Shown here in pieces: positions 61,101 to 64,000 of a stretch of 64,000 bases of DNA (the stretch's first letter is position 1; the number at the start of each line of letters is the position of its first letter). The notes beneath the pieces are model-generated. The model saw nothing but the letters and a program-made list of their open reading frames with translations, had not been told where the DNA came from and did no database searches. The DNA is taken from contig NC_135247.1 in the NCBI RefSeq assembly GCF_947623445.1, forward strand, positions 13,332,501-13,396,500, in the 5' to 3' direction. The position numbers and the translations under genes were made by a program. The stretch is from Clavelina lepadiformis. Taxonomy: Eukaryota > Chordata > Ascidiacea > Aplousobranchia > Clavelinidae.

Positions 61101-63947
61101 GATCCCCCCTGGCCGGAAAGTTCCGAAATTTACAAAAACGCGACAGGTACTAAGAAATGCGATAAGACCCGAAAACGTAAAAAATGCCGTATTTATTAAA
61201 TGTTTCACGTCAATTCTGCTGAGTGTTTCCGGAGGAGGTGTGAATTTTTTATTGCAGATTCTTAAAGAAGATTTCCTCCTCTTCACGATGGTCACCTTGA
61301 AATCGATCCCCCCTGGCCGGAAAGTTCCGAAATTTACAAAAACGCGACAGGTACTAAGAAATGCGATAAGACCCGAAAACGTAAAAAATGCCGTATTTAT
61401 TAAATGTTTCACGTCAATTCTGCTGAGTGTTTCCGGAGGAGGTGTGAATTTTTTATTGCAGATTCTTAAAGAAGATTTCCTCCTCTTCACGATGGTCACC
61501 TTGAAATCGATCCCCCCTGGCCGGAAAGTTCCGAAATTTACAAAAACGCGACAGGTACTAAGAAATGCGATAAGACCCGAAAACGTAAAAAATGCCGTAT
61601 TTATTAAATGTTTCACGTCAATTCTGCTGAGTGTTTCCGGAGGAGGTGTGAATTTTTTATTGCAGATTCTTAAAGAAGATTTCCTCCTCTTCACGATGGT
61701 CACCTTGAAATCGATCCCCCCTGGCCGGAAAGTTCCGAAATTTACAAAAACGCGACAGGTACTAAGAAATGCGATAAGACCCGAAAACGTAAAAAATGCC
61801 GTATTTATTAAATGTTTCACGTCAATTCTGCTGAGTGTTTCCGGAGGAGGTGTGAATTTTTTATTGCAGATTCTTAAAGAAGATTTCCTCCTCTTCACGA
61901 TGGTCACCTTGAAATCGATCCCCCCTGGCCGGAAAGTTCCGAAATTTACAAAAACGCGACAGGTACTAAGAAATGCGATAAGACCCGAAAACGTAAAAAA
62001 TGCCGTATTTATTAAATGTTTCACGTCAATTCTGCTGAGTGTTTCCGGAGGAGGTGTGAATTTTTTATTGCAGATTCTTAAAGAAGATTTCCTCCTCTTC
62101 ACGATGGTCACCTTGAAATCGATCCCCCCTGGCCGGAAAGTTCCGAAATTTACAAAAACGCGACAGGTACTAAGAAATGCGATAAGACCCGAAAACGTAA
62201 AAAATGCCGTATTTATTAAATGTTTCACGTCAATTCTGCTGAGTGTTTCCGGAGGAGGTGTGAATTTTTTATTGCAGATTCTTAAAGAAGATTTCCTCCT
62301 CTTCACGATGGTCACCTTGAAATCGATCCCCCCTGGCCGGAAAGTTCCGAAATTTACAAAAACGCGACAGGTACTAAGAAATGCGATAAGACCCGAAAAC
62401 GTAAAAAATGCCGTATTTATTAAATGTTTCACGTCAATTCTGCTGAGTGTTTCCGGAGGAGGTGTGAATTTTTTATTGCAGATTCTTAAAGAAGATTTCC
62501 TCCTCTTCACGATGGTCACCTTGAAATCGATCCCCCCTGGCCGGAAAGTTCCGAAATTTACAAAAACGCGACAGGTACTAAGAAATGCGATAAGACCCGA
62601 AAACGTAAAAAATGCCGTATTTATTAAATGTTTCACGTCAATTCTGCTGAGTGTTTCCGGAGGAGGTGTGAATTTTTTATTGCAGATTCTTAAAGAAGAT
62701 TTCCTCCTCTTCACGATGGTCACCTTGAAATCGATCCCCCCTGGCCGGAAAGTTCCGAAATTTACAAAAACGCGACAGGTACTAAGAAATGCGATAAGAC
62801 CCGAAAACGTAAAAAATGCCGTATTTATTAAATGTTTCACGTCAATTCTGCTGAGTGTTTCCGGAGGAGGTGTGAATTTTTTATTGCAGATTCTTAAAGA
62901 AGATTTCCTCCTCTTCACGATGGTCACCTTGAAATCGATCCCCCCTGGCCGGAAAGTTCCGAAATTTACAAAAACGCGACAGGTACTAAGAAATGCGATA
63001 AGACCCGAAAACGTAAAAAATGCCGTATTTATTAAATGTTTCACGTCAATTCTGCTGAGTGTTTCCGGAGGAGGTGTGAATTTTTTATTGCAGATTCTTA
63101 AAGAAGATTTCCTCCTCTTCACGATGGTCACCTTGAAATCGATCCCCCCTGGCCGGAAAGTTCCGAAATTTACAAAAACGCGACAGGTACTAAGAAATGC
63201 GATAAGACCCGAAAACGTAAAAAATGCCGTATTTATTAAATGTTTCACGTCAATTCTGCTGAGTGTTTCCGGAGGAGGTGTGAATTTTTTATTGCAGATT
63301 CTTAAAGAAGATTTCCTCCTCTTCACGATGGTCACCTTGAAATCGATCCCCCCTGGCCGGAAAGTTCCGAAATTTACAAAAACGCGACAGGTACTAAGAA
63401 ATGCGATAAGACCCGAAAACGTAAAAAATGCCGTATTTATTAAATGTTTCACGTCAATTCTGCTGAGTGTTTCCGGAGGAGGTGTGAATTTTTTATTGCA
63501 GATTCTTAAAGAAGATTTCCTCCTCTTCACGATGGTCACCTTGAAATCGATCCCCCCTGGCCGGAAAGTTCCGAAATTTACAAAAACGCGACAGGTACTA
63601 AGAAATGCGATAAGACCCGAAAACGTAAAAAATGCCGTATTTATTAAATGTTTCACGTCAATTCTGCTGAGTGTTTCCGGAGGAGGTGTGAATTTTTTAT
63701 TGCAGATTCTTAAAGAAGATTTCCTCCTCTTCACGATGGTCACCTTGAAATCGATCCCCCCTGGCCGGAAAGTTCCGAAATTTACAAAAACGCGACAGGT
63801 ACTAAGAAATGCGATAAGACCCGAAAACGTAAAAAATGCCGTATTTATTAAATGTTTCACGTCAATTCTGCTGAGTGTTTCCGGAGGAGGTGTGAATTTT
63901 TTATTGCAGATTCTTAAAGAAGATTTCCTCCTCTTCACGATGGTCAC
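58137..63947 (-). other. Open reading frame through the tandem array, minus strand
   Basis: The opposite strand is also open, giving 68-residue repeats (TIVKRRKSSLRICNKKF, then TPPPETLSRIDVK, then a hydrophobic LINTAFFTFSGLIAFLS) and a unique end AFFLLFIITSCSEIVF before a stop at 58137. No codon for methionine occurs in this frame in the window; the apparent start is GTG. This makes a real protein less likely than on the plus strand, unless the start lies beyond the window. Confidence 0.15.
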
Positions 63948-64000
63948 CTTGAAATCGATCCCCCCTGGCCGGAAAGTTCCGAAATTTACAAAAACGCGAC
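58168..64000 (+). other. Open reading frame through the tandem array, plus strand
   Basis: From ATG 58168 (MNKRKKALLQILKEDF) a frame stays open to the window end, more than 1,940 codons, because the repeat unit is 204 bases and contains no stop in this frame. An in-frame stop lies at 58138-58140. Each 68-residue unit has one methionine (FTMVTLKS) and a mixture of basic (PGRKVPKFTKTRQVLRN) and hydrophobic (FTSILLSVSGGGVNFLL) parts. No family recognised. It may be an accident of period length. Confidence 0.25.
58191..64000. repeat. 204-bp tandem array (satellite-like), about 28.5 units
   Basis: Units begin ATTGCAGATTCTTAAAGAAG at 58191, 58395, 58599 and so on every 204 bases to the window edge. 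Comparing the text, every unit I checked is identical; I found no substitution or indel. The unit is richer in GC than its surroundings (CGATCCCCCCTGGCCGG). The left edge is sharp at about 58191, where ATT joins unique AAAGGCCTT. The right edge is outside the window. Perfect homogeneity means very recent expansion, ongoing conversion/unequal exchange, or an assembly product. Confidence 0.98.

Noticed and set aside
58137-63947. 1936-codon minus-strand frame as a giant repeat protein gene
   Set aside because: Contains no methionine in the window and follows from the 204-bp period; kept only as an observation.
58191-64000. CRISPR array
   Set aside because: Units are contiguous and identical with no unique spacers, in a eukaryotic sequence.

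Overview
The window is eukaryotic nuclear DNA from an animal. It is AT-rich, its genes are split by GT-AG introns, and between and inside the genes lie many small DNA transposons and SINE-like repeats. The proteins are ordinary metazoan orthologues closest in style to deuterostomes. The small intron number of some genes (CDK5 with one intron, DALRD3 and NPC2 with none) and the intron-embedded hAT-type MITEs fit a marine invertebrate deuterostome; a tunicate is a guess, not a demonstration. The palindrome TAGGCCTA recurs unusually often.

Layout. 1-9400 is a transposon graveyard: a tRNA-derived SINE, a broken ZBED/hAT transposase, a proline-rich retroelement-like remnant, a CACTG-ended TIR element carrying a decayed multi-copy gene, a second hAT transposase fragment, another SINE and a large inverted repeat. 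10201-19716 holds three genes on the minus strand: DALRD3 (tRNA-Arg m3C cofactor), ERH (enhancer of rudimentary homologue) and CDK5. 19717-23800 is intergenic with repeats. 23825-35279 is ZZZ3 (ATAC histone acetyltransferase complex), rebuilt here as 16 coding exons on the plus strand, with nested hAT elements in its last intron. 35280-42690 is repeat-rich intergenic DNA. 42695-49731 carries NPC2 (single coding exon) and TADA1 (SAGA subunit, 7 exons), plus strand. 49867-51914 is a COA1-like mitochondrial inner-membrane protein (4 exons, minus), converging on TADA1. 52300-57592 is TMEM203 (3 exons, minus). 58191-64000 is a tandem array of an apparently perfect 204-bp unit, about 28.5 copies, running off the window end.

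The genes do not form an operon or pathway. Two unrelated coactivator subunits, ZZZ3 (ATAC) and TADA1 (SAGA), lie within 15 kb of each other, which may be chance.

The most striking object is the 204-bp array. The unit length is a multiple of three and a reading frame stays open on both strands through the whole array. The plus frame has an ATG just outside the array and methionine in every unit; the minus frame has no methionine at all. Each unit also contains a plausible splice acceptor and donor bounding a 93-nt phase-0 exon. It may be a satellite with fortuitous open frames, a tandem exon array, or a collapsed/artificially expanded assembly region. Exon boundaries given for all genes were placed by eye from GT/AG sites, frame continuity and remembered family alignments; no search was run.
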